Origin: Sporosarcina aquimarina
Lineage (GTDB): Bacteria > Bacillota > Bacilli > Bacillales_A > Planococcaceae
Direction of reading: 5' to 3'
NCBI RefSeq assembly: GCF_019748715.1
Contig: NZ_JACLBZ010000008.1
Span: 1-64,000, forward strand
DNA length: 64,000 bases
This document shows positions 57,065 to 64,000 of this stretch, piece after piece. Position 1 is the first letter of the stretch. Each line of letters begins with the position of its first letter. The notes below the pieces were generated by a model. The model was not told the origin of the DNA. It did not search any database and saw only the letters and a list, made by a program, of their open reading frames with translations. The position numbers were made by a program, and so were the translations under genes.

Positions 57065-58260
57065 CATCTTTCAACTTCCAAAATAGATTGATTGGGATTG
57101 TCTTTTCCAGCTATCTCATCCCGAATCAAATAAGCACCAAGCATGCTGTAAACTGTGCCATTTCCACCTAGCCCAATTAAATAATAGACATGCGATTCAT
57201 TTGGATGACGGCCAATGACTGGCAGTTCATCAGTCGACTCTCCAAATACAGCAACCCACTCATATTCAGATCGAATTTCTCCATTCGGGAAAAGCTTCTC
57301 TAATTCACTTCTCAACTCATCGAACTTTTTTGCGGCTGCATCCGTTGAACTCAGCAGTTTCTTGGCATCTTGATCAAGCCCGCCAGCAATGATTCGCTGA
57401 TCATCCGTCAAACGCATGTATAAGTAAGGACGTTTTGTCTCCCATATCATCATGCGCTCATGCCAAAACGATAGATCCTCTATTGGCTGCGTAGCGACAG
57501 CGTATGTGATTTTGAGGTCTTTCTGAGGAACGTCTAATTCTGGAGCCGGTGTGTAACCTGTTGTCACTACGACAGTCCGAGTATAAAAATCTCCCTCTGA
57601 TGTATTTATTACTGCATATTCATCTTGATCATCGATCTCCAGAACTTCTGTATATTCAAAAACATCCATCCCTTTTTCATAGGCGTATTGAACTGCCCCG
57701 ATACATAAGCGAAGGGGGTTTACTTCTGCATCCCCTTCCGTGACGATTGCAGCAGGTTGCGAAAATGGGAAACGCGCCTCAATGTCTTCCCGCTCCCAAT
57801 ATTCCACCGGAAAGCCATATTTCTGTAATGCCTCATATTCTTTTTTTAATCTTGAAACATCCTCTTCTGTACTTGCATAATACAGGCTGTTTCGTGTATG
57901 GAAATTGACATTAAATGACGTATGGTCAGCAACTTCCTGAAGCTGCTGCAACGCTTTTTTGCAAGAAAGATAAAACTCTAATGCTTGCTCTTCCCCGATT
58001 TCTTCTATCAATTCATGAAGCATAATATCATTTGAGAATTGCAATAAACCAGTGTTGGCTGAAGTACTGCCCCCTCCCACTTCATTCTGTTCAATCATAA
58101 CGAGCGAATAGCCTTCTTTCGCTAAAACAAAGGCACAAAGCGCGCCCGACATTCCGCCGCCTATAATTGCAATATCATATAGTCCCTTCCTAGCACCATT
58201 TTTAAAGCTTTTTCTGTCAACTGTAGTTTCCCAAAACAAAGAACCTGTATGTAATTTCAT
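57064..58260 (-). CDS. FAD-dependent oxidoreductase (DAO family)
   Basis: A 398-residue flavoprotein. After about 27 residues comes the dinucleotide-binding motif DIAIIGGGMSGALCAFVLA, then the DAO-type signature GGGSTSANTGLLQFS and the C-terminal FAD segment PVIGRHPNESHVYYLIGLGGN (read here as LIGLGGNGTVYSML). The family oxidises amino acids or amines; the substrate is unknown. AGGCAGGAGAG precedes the ATG. It is monocistronic, between cstA and the 21-bp repeat. Confidence 0.85.
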   Translation of the reverse strand: MKLHTGSLFWETTVDRKSFKNGARKGLYDIAIIGGGMSGALCAFVLAKEGYSLVMIEQNEVGGGSTSANTGLLQFSNDIMLHELIEEIGEEQALEFYLSCKKALQQLQEVADHTSFNVNFHTRNSLYYASTEEDVSRLKKEYEALQKYGFPVEYWEREDIEARFPFSQPAAIVTEGDAEVNPLRLCIGAVQYAYEKGMDVFEYTEVLEIDDQDEYAVINTSEGDFYTRTVVVTTGYTPAPELDVPQKDLKITYAVATQPIEDLSFWHERMMIWETKRPYLYMRLTDDQRIIAGGLDQDAKKLLSSTDAAAKKFDELRSELEKLFPNGEIRSEYEWVAVFGESTDELPVIGRHPNESHVYYLIGLGGNGTVYSMLGAYLIRDEIAGKDNPNQSILEVER

Positions 58261-58290
58261 CTATGAATCTCTCCTGCCTATAGTTTCTTC

Positions 58291-58503
58291 CTATCTACCC
58301 TTAAACCGAAAGTCGAAACTATCTTTCTGCGCTCCCTCTTTCTCCCGTGAGTGGGCAAGAAATGAAGAGGAACGAACCAAGATACCGTCACATCGAACCA
58401 AAGTACTGTCGAACCGAACCAAAAATCTTCTGAACCGCACAATAATAATGGCAAACCGGGCCAATCCCGGTTTACACCGCACCAAACGGATCACAAACCG
58501 CAC
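58291..58503 (-). other. ORF made of 7-residue repeats (doubtful gene)
   Basis: A 70-codon frame from GTG 58503 reads heptads such as VRFRRFL, VRFDSTL, VRCDGIL and VRSSSFL. It exists because the DNA is a 21-bp tandem repeat, a multiple of three. AGAGGAAAT lies just before the GTG, so translation is possible, but the composition is unlike a globular protein and I doubt it is a real gene. Confidence 0.3.
58352..58503. repeat. Degenerate 21-bp tandem repeat array
   Basis: Units of exactly 21 bases start at 58373, 58394, 58415, 58436, 58457, 58478 and 58499, each opening CGAACCAA or a variant (CGCACAAT, CGGGCCAA, CGCACCAA) and mostly ending in AAC. A worn unit precedes at 58352. The inner parts of the units diverge while the anchors are kept. 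Confidence 0.75.
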
Positions 58504-58546
58504 ATTTCCTCTGTCATACCACCTTTTAAGACAAAAAAGTAAAAAC

Positions 58547-58586
58547 CGTTCGAAAAGTCATGTGAAAACGACTTCTCGAACGGCCT
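58547..58586 (-). terminator. Terminator of the MMPL gene
   Basis: Hairpin aaccgttcgaaaagtc / gacttctcgaacgg, with TTTTTACTTTTTT on the minus strand. Confidence 0.8.
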
Positions 58587-58608
58587 GATTTCTTCTTAAC
58601 AATTTTAT

Positions 58609-61254
58609 TCAACCTCTAAACGGCCACCATACTCCGCGACCGAATGAAACGGTAATTGCCGGAATCAACAATGGCAGAATGATCAAGCCATACAACAGCA
58701 ATCCCGAAATCACAATCATCGCGATCTGCACTAGACTTAATACTCCAGAAGGCACCATCGCTCCAAACGTACCGGCTAAGATAACAGCCGCCGTAATGAT
58801 GACTGTTCCCATCTTCGCCATCGAATGCATAAGAGCTTCCTTCGTTTTCATCCCACCGATGCTCTCTTCGCGGAAACGATCCAGCAAGAAGATGGAATAG
58901 TCCACCCCCAGCGCAATCAACATGATGAAACCGAAGAACGGAACTGCCCAACTGATACCATCATACCCAAGACCATTTACGAAAATGAGCTCCGTAATGG
59001 AAACAGCTGTATAATATGTTAACAGCAATGAACCAATCATATAAAGTGGCATAATTGCTGAACGGAACAAAATTAACAGCACGATGAACAAACCGACTAG
59101 CATAATCGTTACCGTGCGTGTGAAGTCGGCAGATGAAATATCATCCAAATCTGAGTTCATACTGGAAATCCCGCTAAACGCAAGCTCCGCATCTTCGAAA
59201 GGAGTTCCGATTACAGAGCGTTTGACTGTATCCTTGATATCATGCACTGTCGAAATCGCTTCACGAGAATATGGATTTTCTGTCAAAATGACTTCCATTA
59301 AAATTCCCTTTTCCTTATCGAATGTATAGCGATCGATAACCGGCTTGAACTCTTCTTTTTCAAGCGTGCCGGATGGAATGAATAACCCTGTATCCCGAAC
59401 ACTTTTCGTGTCGCCCATATCATTCAGCATTTCAGCAAGCTCATTCAAACCTTTGCTAACTTCAGCCAAACCATCTTTAGCGGCCTTCACACCGCCGGAC
59501 AATTCTTTCAAACCACCGCTGAGTGCACCAATTTGTGAACCGCCTTGATCAACTTGGGAGGCTGCGCCAGCAATTCCCGAACTGATTTTCTCAAGTTCTG
59601 TACTGAGGGCATTTAATCCGCCAGCTGCTTGTTCGGCGGGCATCCCCTGCTGCAAACCGCCGGCAATTTGCGCTAGCTGTCCATTGATCTGCTCTACACC
59701 GTTTGCTGCTTGGCGTAGTCCATCTCCGCCTGCGGAACCGGCTGGCAACTGCCCACCAATTTGATTTAATCCACCTTGTACACTGCCAAGTCCTTTACCG
59801 ATTTCATCCAATCCATCGGTTGCTTCATTTAATCCATCTGCCATTAAGGCAATTTGATGATCTACATATAAGTCTTCCAACAACTCGCCTGTCGGACGCG
59901 TAACCGTACGAACGCTTTTGACGCCTTCTACTTTTTCTAAGTCGCGGGCGATCGCTTCCAGATATGTCACATCGCCTTCCTTGACGATCGGAGAATCTTT
60001 TCTCAGCAATACTTGCACAGGCAATGAATCCCCTTCTCCAAACGCCTCGGAAATTAGATTCAATCCTTTAACCGATTCTTTGCTGCTGTCGATTTCATCT
60101 ACTGTATTGAAAGACAACTCATTATCATAAGTCAATAAAAGAGGAATGGTAATGACAGCGACAACCAGCATAGATACGAGCGGACGCATAACGGATACTT
60201 TACTGAACGCAATCCACAGTTTACTATCTTTATGAGACGCTGCACCTTTAGATGGCCAGAATAATTTATCCTTCAATACCGACATCAATAACGGTACGAT
60301 CGTATAGAGAATGACCATCAGCACTGCGATTCCGACGGCTACAGCCACTGCTGATTTAAAGATCGGGAAATCTGCAAAACCGATTGCCGCAAAACCAATA
60401 AACACTGCGAGCGCACTGATGAACAATGTGCGGCCAGCCGTCTTATACGTGTTAACAATCGCTTCTTCCACTTCATGCCCCGCAAGTAACTCTTCCTTGT
60501 AGCGACTCAGCAACAGAATACAATAATCCGTACCTAAACCGAACAAAATAGCCACTAAGAAGATTTGAGTGTAATTGGATACCGGAAAACCGAACCAATC
60601 GATGAAAAATGCCACAAAAGATTGGCTCAATAAATACGTAATACCGACAGCCACTAATGGAACAAACGGCGTGACGATTGAACGGAAAACGATGAGCAAT
60701 AAAGCGAAAATCAATACTACTGTTATCAGTTCCGTCTTTTTCAGTCCTTCTTGCGCACTTTCATTGACGTCATCATTAATAATGGCTTCACCAGTCATAT
60801 AGATGGTCTGGTCTTTCGGCAATACTTCCGTTTTAATTTGATCTGCCAACGTGATAATTTCATCCTGTGTCCCGTCGACTGTAATCGGTACTAAGACTGT
60901 TTTCTTATCTTCAGAAACGAGCTGGTCTTCCATCTCTTCACTTTCAAATGGGTCCAGCACTTCTGTTACCGTTTTGCTGAGATCCTTGATTTCTTTCACT
61001 GTCGCAGAAATTTCTTTCTTTTTCACTTCATCTGCTGCTTTCTCTAGCGGATATACGAGTGACAACGTTTCTTCTGCTTCACCTGCAGCCTCCAACATTT
61101 TTGCTGCTTTTTGCGAATCAGCGCTGTCGAGTAACTGGAACGATCCGGCATCTTCCGCCTGCTTCGCCAAGTCAGGAGCTGCTATGAATAATACAGCAGT
61201 CAATATAATTAAACCGATTGCTATCGGCCATTTAAGTTTTAAAACGGTTTTCAC
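58609..61254 (-). CDS. MMPL/RND-family exporter (YdfJ-like)
   Basis: An 881-residue membrane protein with two MMPL halves. Each half has a helix, a large outside domain and five more helices; motifs are FGLGTDYCILLLSRYKEEL and MLIALGVDYSIFLLDRFREE. Between them, about 470-630, lies a Gly/Leu/Gln-rich heptad region (GLGSVQGGLNQIGGQ, GGLKELSGGVKAAKDGL) like the Pip/YhgE-type helical hairpins. Family members export lipids or antimicrobials using proton force. The start is GTG 61254 behind AGGGGATG, three bases after marR, so the two form an operon. Confidence 0.87.
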   Translation of the reverse strand: MKTVLKLKWPIAIGLIILTAVLFIAAPDLAKQAEDAGSFQLLDSADSQKAAKMLEAAGEAEETLSLVYPLEKAADEVKKKEISATVKEIKDLSKTVTEVLDPFESEEMEDQLVSEDKKTVLVPITVDGTQDEIITLADQIKTEVLPKDQTIYMTGEAIINDDVNESAQEGLKKTELITVVLIFALLLIVFRSIVTPFVPLVAVGITYLLSQSFVAFFIDWFGFPVSNYTQIFLVAILFGLGTDYCILLLSRYKEELLAGHEVEEAIVNTYKTAGRTLFISALAVFIGFAAIGFADFPIFKSAVAVAVGIAVLMVILYTIVPLLMSVLKDKLFWPSKGAASHKDSKLWIAFSKVSVMRPLVSMLVVAVITIPLLLTYDNELSFNTVDEIDSSKESVKGLNLISEAFGEGDSLPVQVLLRKDSPIVKEGDVTYLEAIARDLEKVEGVKSVRTVTRPTGELLEDLYVDHQIALMADGLNEATDGLDEIGKGLGSVQGGLNQIGGQLPAGSAGGDGLRQAANGVEQINGQLAQIAGGLQQGMPAEQAAGGLNALSTELEKISSGIAGAASQVDQGGSQIGALSGGLKELSGGVKAAKDGLAEVSKGLNELAEMLNDMGDTKSVRDTGLFIPSGTLEKEEFKPVIDRYTFDKEKGILMEVILTENPYSREAISTVHDIKDTVKRSVIGTPFEDAELAFSGISSMNSDLDDISSADFTRTVTIMLVGLFIVLLILFRSAIMPLYMIGSLLLTYYTAVSITELIFVNGLGYDGISWAVPFFGFIMLIALGVDYSIFLLDRFREESIGGMKTKEALMHSMAKMGTVIITAAVILAGTFGAMVPSGVLSLVQIAMIVISGLLLYGLIILPLLIPAITVSFGRGVWWPFRG

Positions 61255-61257
61255 ACA

Positions 61258-61704
61258 TTACATCCCCTTCATTACTAAAATATCTTTGAGCTTACGGAAG
61301 GTGCCGATGAATTGTTCAAGCTCTTGTTCGTCAATCCGATCTTTGAATAGACTTTCGATACTTTCATAGACTGCTTCATTTGAGGCAGACAGTATTTCAT
61401 TGCCTTTTAGTGTCAATGAAATACTGTTCGTGCGCTGGTCGTTCGGATCTTTCTCCGATTTGACCAGTTCTTTCTCCACCAATTTCTTCAATCGAGTAGA
61501 AATGGCGCTTTTATGCACGCCTTGGATTTCTGCCAGCTGTCCGCTCGAGAGATTTCCGTAGGTGGAAAGAATCTTCAATACTTGGATTTGCTCCGGCGAG
61601 TATTCTTTCCATATAGGAATGTTAAGATTTTTGACAACGTGTTCCGTACCATAGATTATTACTTCTTCAAACAGCTCTACAGCTTCTTGTAATTGCTCTT
61701 TCAA
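61258..61704 (-). CDS. MarR-family transcriptional regulator
   Basis: A 148-residue winged-helix repressor: STYGNLSSGQLAEIQGVHKS, then the wing region DPNDQRTNSISLT, typical of MarR. The start is TTG 61704, with AGGGGGTGG as SD, which itself is part of the palindrome upstream. As first gene of the operon it should repress itself and the MMPL exporter. Confidence 0.88.
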   Translation of the reverse strand: MKEQLQEAVELFEEVIIYGTEHVVKNLNIPIWKEYSPEQIQVLKILSTYGNLSSGQLAEIQGVHKSAISTRLKKLVEKELVKSEKDPNDQRTNSISLTLKGNEILSASNEAVYESIESLFKDRIDEQELEQFIGTFRKLKDILVMKGM

Positions 61705-61707
61705 AAT

Positions 61708-61762
61708 AGTCCACCCCCTAAACTAATAATATTAGTTTAGGGGGTGGACTAAGAAAAGTCAA
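61708..61762 (-). promoter_or_regulatory. Autoregulatory operator and promoter of the marR-MMPL operon
   Basis: A perfect 20-bp inverted repeat (arms 61708-61727 and 61731-61750, three-base centre) overlaps the promoter: -35 TTGACT at 61757-61762, 17-base spacer, -10 TAAACT at 61734-61739, all on the minus strand. The other arm contains the SD. Repressor bound here would block RNA polymerase. Confidence 0.7.
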
Positions 61763-61864
61763 CTAATTCATCATATTCTTGTAGAAAGTTTTCAGATTAC
61801 GGTAACGCAAAAAAGTCAGGTTGAAGAGAATTCTCTTCTCGCCTGACATAATGGATATAATTTT

Positions 61865-62902
61865 TTAAACAATAAAATACACAATCACGGATAACAGAAC
61901 TGAAGTAACAGCCATAGCCGCCAGTGGACGCATGGCCCGGTCACGCAAGTCTTTCAAGCTGACATTTAACCCGAGACCCACCATCGCCGCCGTCAACAGC
62001 CAGGTCGTTAGAACCGAAACACCGTCCATCACACTGTCTGATACAGGGATTGAATGTCCGAATACGTAGCTGCCGAGAATGCTTAGTAGGATGAATCCAA
62101 CTAAGAACCACGGGAATTCAATTTTTGCATCGGCTTCATCTGTCCCTTTGTTCTTGCGTTTCATCAGATAGATGAAGATGAAGCAAAGTGGAACCAATAG
62201 GAACACTCGCCCCAGTTTAGCAAGCAATGCAATCGCAAGGCCATCTTCCCCTGCTGGAGCGCCTGCCAATGCTACATGTGCCACTTCATGAAGGCTGATC
62301 CCTGCCCACATTCCATACTCTATGGAGTCGAGCGGCAAAATCGGACGAAGTATTGTATAGCCGATGGCGAAAATGGTCCCCATCAATGCTATGATTCCAA
62401 CGCCGATTGCCGTGTCCTCGTCTTTCGCCTTAATAATTGGCGCGACTGCAGCGATGGCAGCAGCGCCGCAGACACCGGTCCCAACACCAAGTAGCAATGA
62501 AATATCTTTATCCGCTTTAAAAATTTTCGCAAGCCAGATCATCATAAAAATCGCGAAAATAATTACACCGGCATCTCGTACCAATAAACCTAAGCCGTCA
62601 CTCAAAACGGTATCAATGTTCAATTTCAATCCGTATAAAATAATGGCCGTACGCAGCAATCGCTTAGATGAAAAAGCAATCCCTGAACGTATTGCTTGCG
62701 GATAGCCAAAGAATTGGCGATAGGCCACCGCAATGATGATCGCACATGCTAACTGGCCAATATGGTCAAAACCAGGTAGTTTTGCTAATAAAAATCCTAA
62801 AAGTGCTATAAAAAATGTAAATGCCACTCCACCTAGCCAGGCAACCCACTTTGACGGTTGTTGTGGTGCTTGCTGCTTTTGAGTCTCGTTTGCAGTAGTC
62901 AT
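61865..62902 (-). CDS. YeiH/UPF0324 family putative sulfate exporter
   Basis: A 345-residue membrane protein with about ten helices. It fits the YeiH family (formerly Cons_hypoth698): RTAIILYGLKLNIDTV, GVGTGVCGAAAIAAVAPII, GMWAGISLHEVAHVALAG and TWLLTAAMVGLGLNVSLKDL. The start is ATG 62902 (MTTANETQ) with GGAGGTG eight bases upstream. It is divergent from a LysR regulator, a common pairing for this family and one that links it to sulfur metabolism, though transport has not been shown for most members. Confidence 0.87.
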   Translation of the reverse strand: MTTANETQKQQAPQQPSKWVAWLGGVAFTFFIALLGFLLAKLPGFDHIGQLACAIIIAVAYRQFFGYPQAIRSGIAFSSKRLLRTAIILYGLKLNIDTVLSDGLGLLVRDAGVIIFAIFMMIWLAKIFKADKDISLLLGVGTGVCGAAAIAAVAPIIKAKDEDTAIGVGIIALMGTIFAIGYTILRPILPLDSIEYGMWAGISLHEVAHVALAGAPAGEDGLAIALLAKLGRVFLLVPLCFIFIYLMKRKNKGTDEADAKIEFPWFLVGFILLSILGSYVFGHSIPVSDSVMDGVSVLTTWLLTAAMVGLGLNVSLKDLRDRAMRPLAAMAVTSVLLSVIVYFIV

Positions 62903-62961
62903 GTCGACAACACCTCCTATAGTCAGTATACGAAAATGCTCGCTATAAGAAAAATAACTAT

Positions 62962-62979
62962 TTATAATGATCATGATAA
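62962..62979. promoter_or_regulatory. Candidate LysR operator
   Basis: TTATAATGATCATGATAA is an 18-bp near-perfect palindrome with ATGATCAT at its centre, in the divergent yeiH-lysR gap, where LysR proteins usually bind. Confidence 0.45.
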
Positions 62980-63011
62980 GTAATTATATATATGAGAAGG
63001 AGTTGCTACCC

Positions 63012-63935
63012 ATCGACCATCAATTGCAAGTATTCATTGCCGTAGCGGAACGTAAGAATTTTTCTAGAGCGGCTGAAGATCTTCACATGACGCAACCTGC
63101 TGTCAGCCAATATATCCGCTCCTTCGAGGAGTCGATCGGAGTCCGGCTACTCGAGCGCACAAATAAATATGTCCGCCTGAATCGGGCTGGTGAAATCGCC
63201 TATCATCATGCAAAAGAAATAGTCGGCCTCTACTCCAAAATGCATAATCTAGTTGATGATTTAGCCAATAAAGCGAGCGGATCATTAACCATCGGAGCTA
63301 GTTACACCTTTGGAGAGTACGTCCTCCCCCATATCTTGTCCAAGCTCGTCGCAGAATATCCTTCCATCGAGCCTTCTGTGACAATCGGGAACACAGCAGA
63401 TATTGCAGAGCTAGTCATCAGTCACCAACTGGACGTTGGACTAATTGAAGGTCACTTCAAGGAAGCTACACCTTTACAAAACGAGAACTTTGCAGAAGAT
63501 GCCATGTACGTCGTCGCGTCTCCTATTCATCCCCTAGTCAGGAAAAAGGGGCGACTATCCATCGGCGAATTATCAAATGACCTATGGCTGCTGCGCGAGG
63601 AAGGGTCAGGCACACGAGAAGCTGCCGAAACATTCTTCTCACAATCAGGATTTCGGCCGGCACGCGTCATGCAGTTCAGCAGTACCCAGCCAATCAAAGA
63701 ATCCGTAGAAGCCGGACTCGGCATCAGTCTGCTTTCGCAATGGGCCATCCAAAAAGAACTGCGTCACGGAGAGCTCAAAACATTACCTGTCAAAGGCACT
63801 CCTTTTAAACGCAATTTTTCCATTGTGACCAATTCACCTTTTCAGACAAAAGCATTGCAAGTGTTTATTGACTTATTGAAGAACAATGAAGATCTTACCG
63901 TTTTAAATCAAAAAAACTCCACCAACATGAAGTAA
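63012..63935 (+). CDS. LysR-family regulator (CysL/YwfK-like), possible ATC start
   Basis: A regulator of about 307 residues with the N-terminal winged helix (FSRAAEDLHMTQPAVSQYIR) and a C-terminal effector domain (GSLTIGASYTFGEYVLP, EAGLGISLLSQWA). It resembles CysL-type regulators. The only good SD, GAGAAGGAG (62994-63002), sits nine bases before ATC GAC CAT CAA, exactly where homologues begin with Met-Asp. Upstream in-frame ATGs at 62967 and 62973 have no SD. So either ATC is used or the normal start is lost. Confidence 0.82.
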   Translation: MDHQLQVFIAVAERKNFSRAAEDLHMTQPAVSQYIRSFEESIGVRLLERTNKYVRLNRAGEIAYHHAKEIVGLYSKMHNLVDDLANKASGSLTIGASYTFGEYVLPHILSKLVAEYPSIEPSVTIGNTADIAELVISHQLDVGLIEGHFKEATPLQNENFAEDAMYVVASPIHPLVRKKGRLSIGELSNDLWLLREEGSGTREAAETFFSQSGFRPARVMQFSSTQPIKESVEAGLGISLLSQWAIQKELRHGELKTLPVKGTPFKRNFSIVTNSPFQTKALQVFIDLLKNNEDLTVLNQKNSTNMK

Positions 63936-63950
63936 ACAGTCGGTGGAGTA
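63916..63950 (+). terminator. Possible terminator of the LysR gene
   Basis: actccacc / ggtggagt hairpin overlaps the end of the gene; it has a long loop and no strong T-run. Nothing further is recognised up to 64000. Confidence 0.35.
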
Positions 63951-64000
63951 TAAACCCCTTATCTATTTGCAAATACACTTTCCTTCAATTTCAGGGCAAC

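Noticed and set aside
58352-58503. CRISPR array at the 21-bp repeats
   Set aside because: Units are contiguous without spacers, the conserved part is 8 bases and no cas genes are near.

Overview
The window looks like a chromosomal segment of a low-to-mid GC Gram-positive, spore-forming member of the Bacillales, most likely a Sporosarcina-like member of the Planococcaceae. The evidence is an S-layer protein plus several SLH-domain wall proteins, the sporulation checkpoint gene sda, an ilv-leu operon behind a T-box leader, SigB-type promoters in front of general-stress genes, a WalR box, cre sites and strong Shine-Dalgarno sequences with frequent TTG/GTG starts. The assignment rests on recognised families only; no database search was possible. 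I see no rRNA, tRNA, CRISPR array, prophage or complete IS element.

Layout. 0.1-6.4 kb: a polysaccharide ligase/polymerase-like membrane protein, an SLH-anchored glucosaminidase and a large SLH protein of unknown catalytic role. 6.5-17 kb: all on the minus strand, ilvD and then a T-box-controlled ilvB-ilvN-ilvC-leuA-leuB-leuC-leuD operon, with a palindromic element inserted between leuB and leuC and a three-hairpin element between ilvD and the T-box. 17.3-20.5 kb: sda with DnaA-box-like sites, a polysaccharide deacetylase, and an SMR efflux pair with its TetR regulator. 20.5-27.7 kb: a cell-surface block with a lipoprotein, a 5'-truncated surface-protein gene, an SLH protein, an SLH-VWA protein, a SigB-type stress gene and an NlpC/P60 hydrolase. 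27.7-32 kb: a YerD-like glutamate synthase-domain protein and the large S-layer protein. 32.3-42.6 kb: VanZ-like protein, GGDEF protein, LysM-3D protein (WalR box), stress protein, MgtE, an amidase with a small partner, an M14 carboxypeptidase and a YdaT-like protein.

43.2-55.4 kb carries two organic-acid uptake modules. The minus-strand one is a TRAP transporter (dctPQM) with a second binding protein and a DctS/DctR-type two-component system. The plus-strand one is a second CitS/CitT-like two-component system next to a CitMHS transporter with a cre site. Between them lies a copper-amine-oxidase-N-like surface protein. 55.4-64 kb: CstA, an FAD oxidoreductase, a degenerate 21-bp tandem repeat, a MarR-MMPL export operon with a perfect 20-bp palindromic operator, and a divergent YeiH/LysR pair in which the LysR gene seems to lack a normal start codon.

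The best candidates for something unusual are the rearrangement junction at 20.98 kb, the S-layer gene fragment at 38.05 kb, the inverted-repeat element that supplies the leuB stop codon, the 21-bp repeat array, and the several non-standard translation starts.
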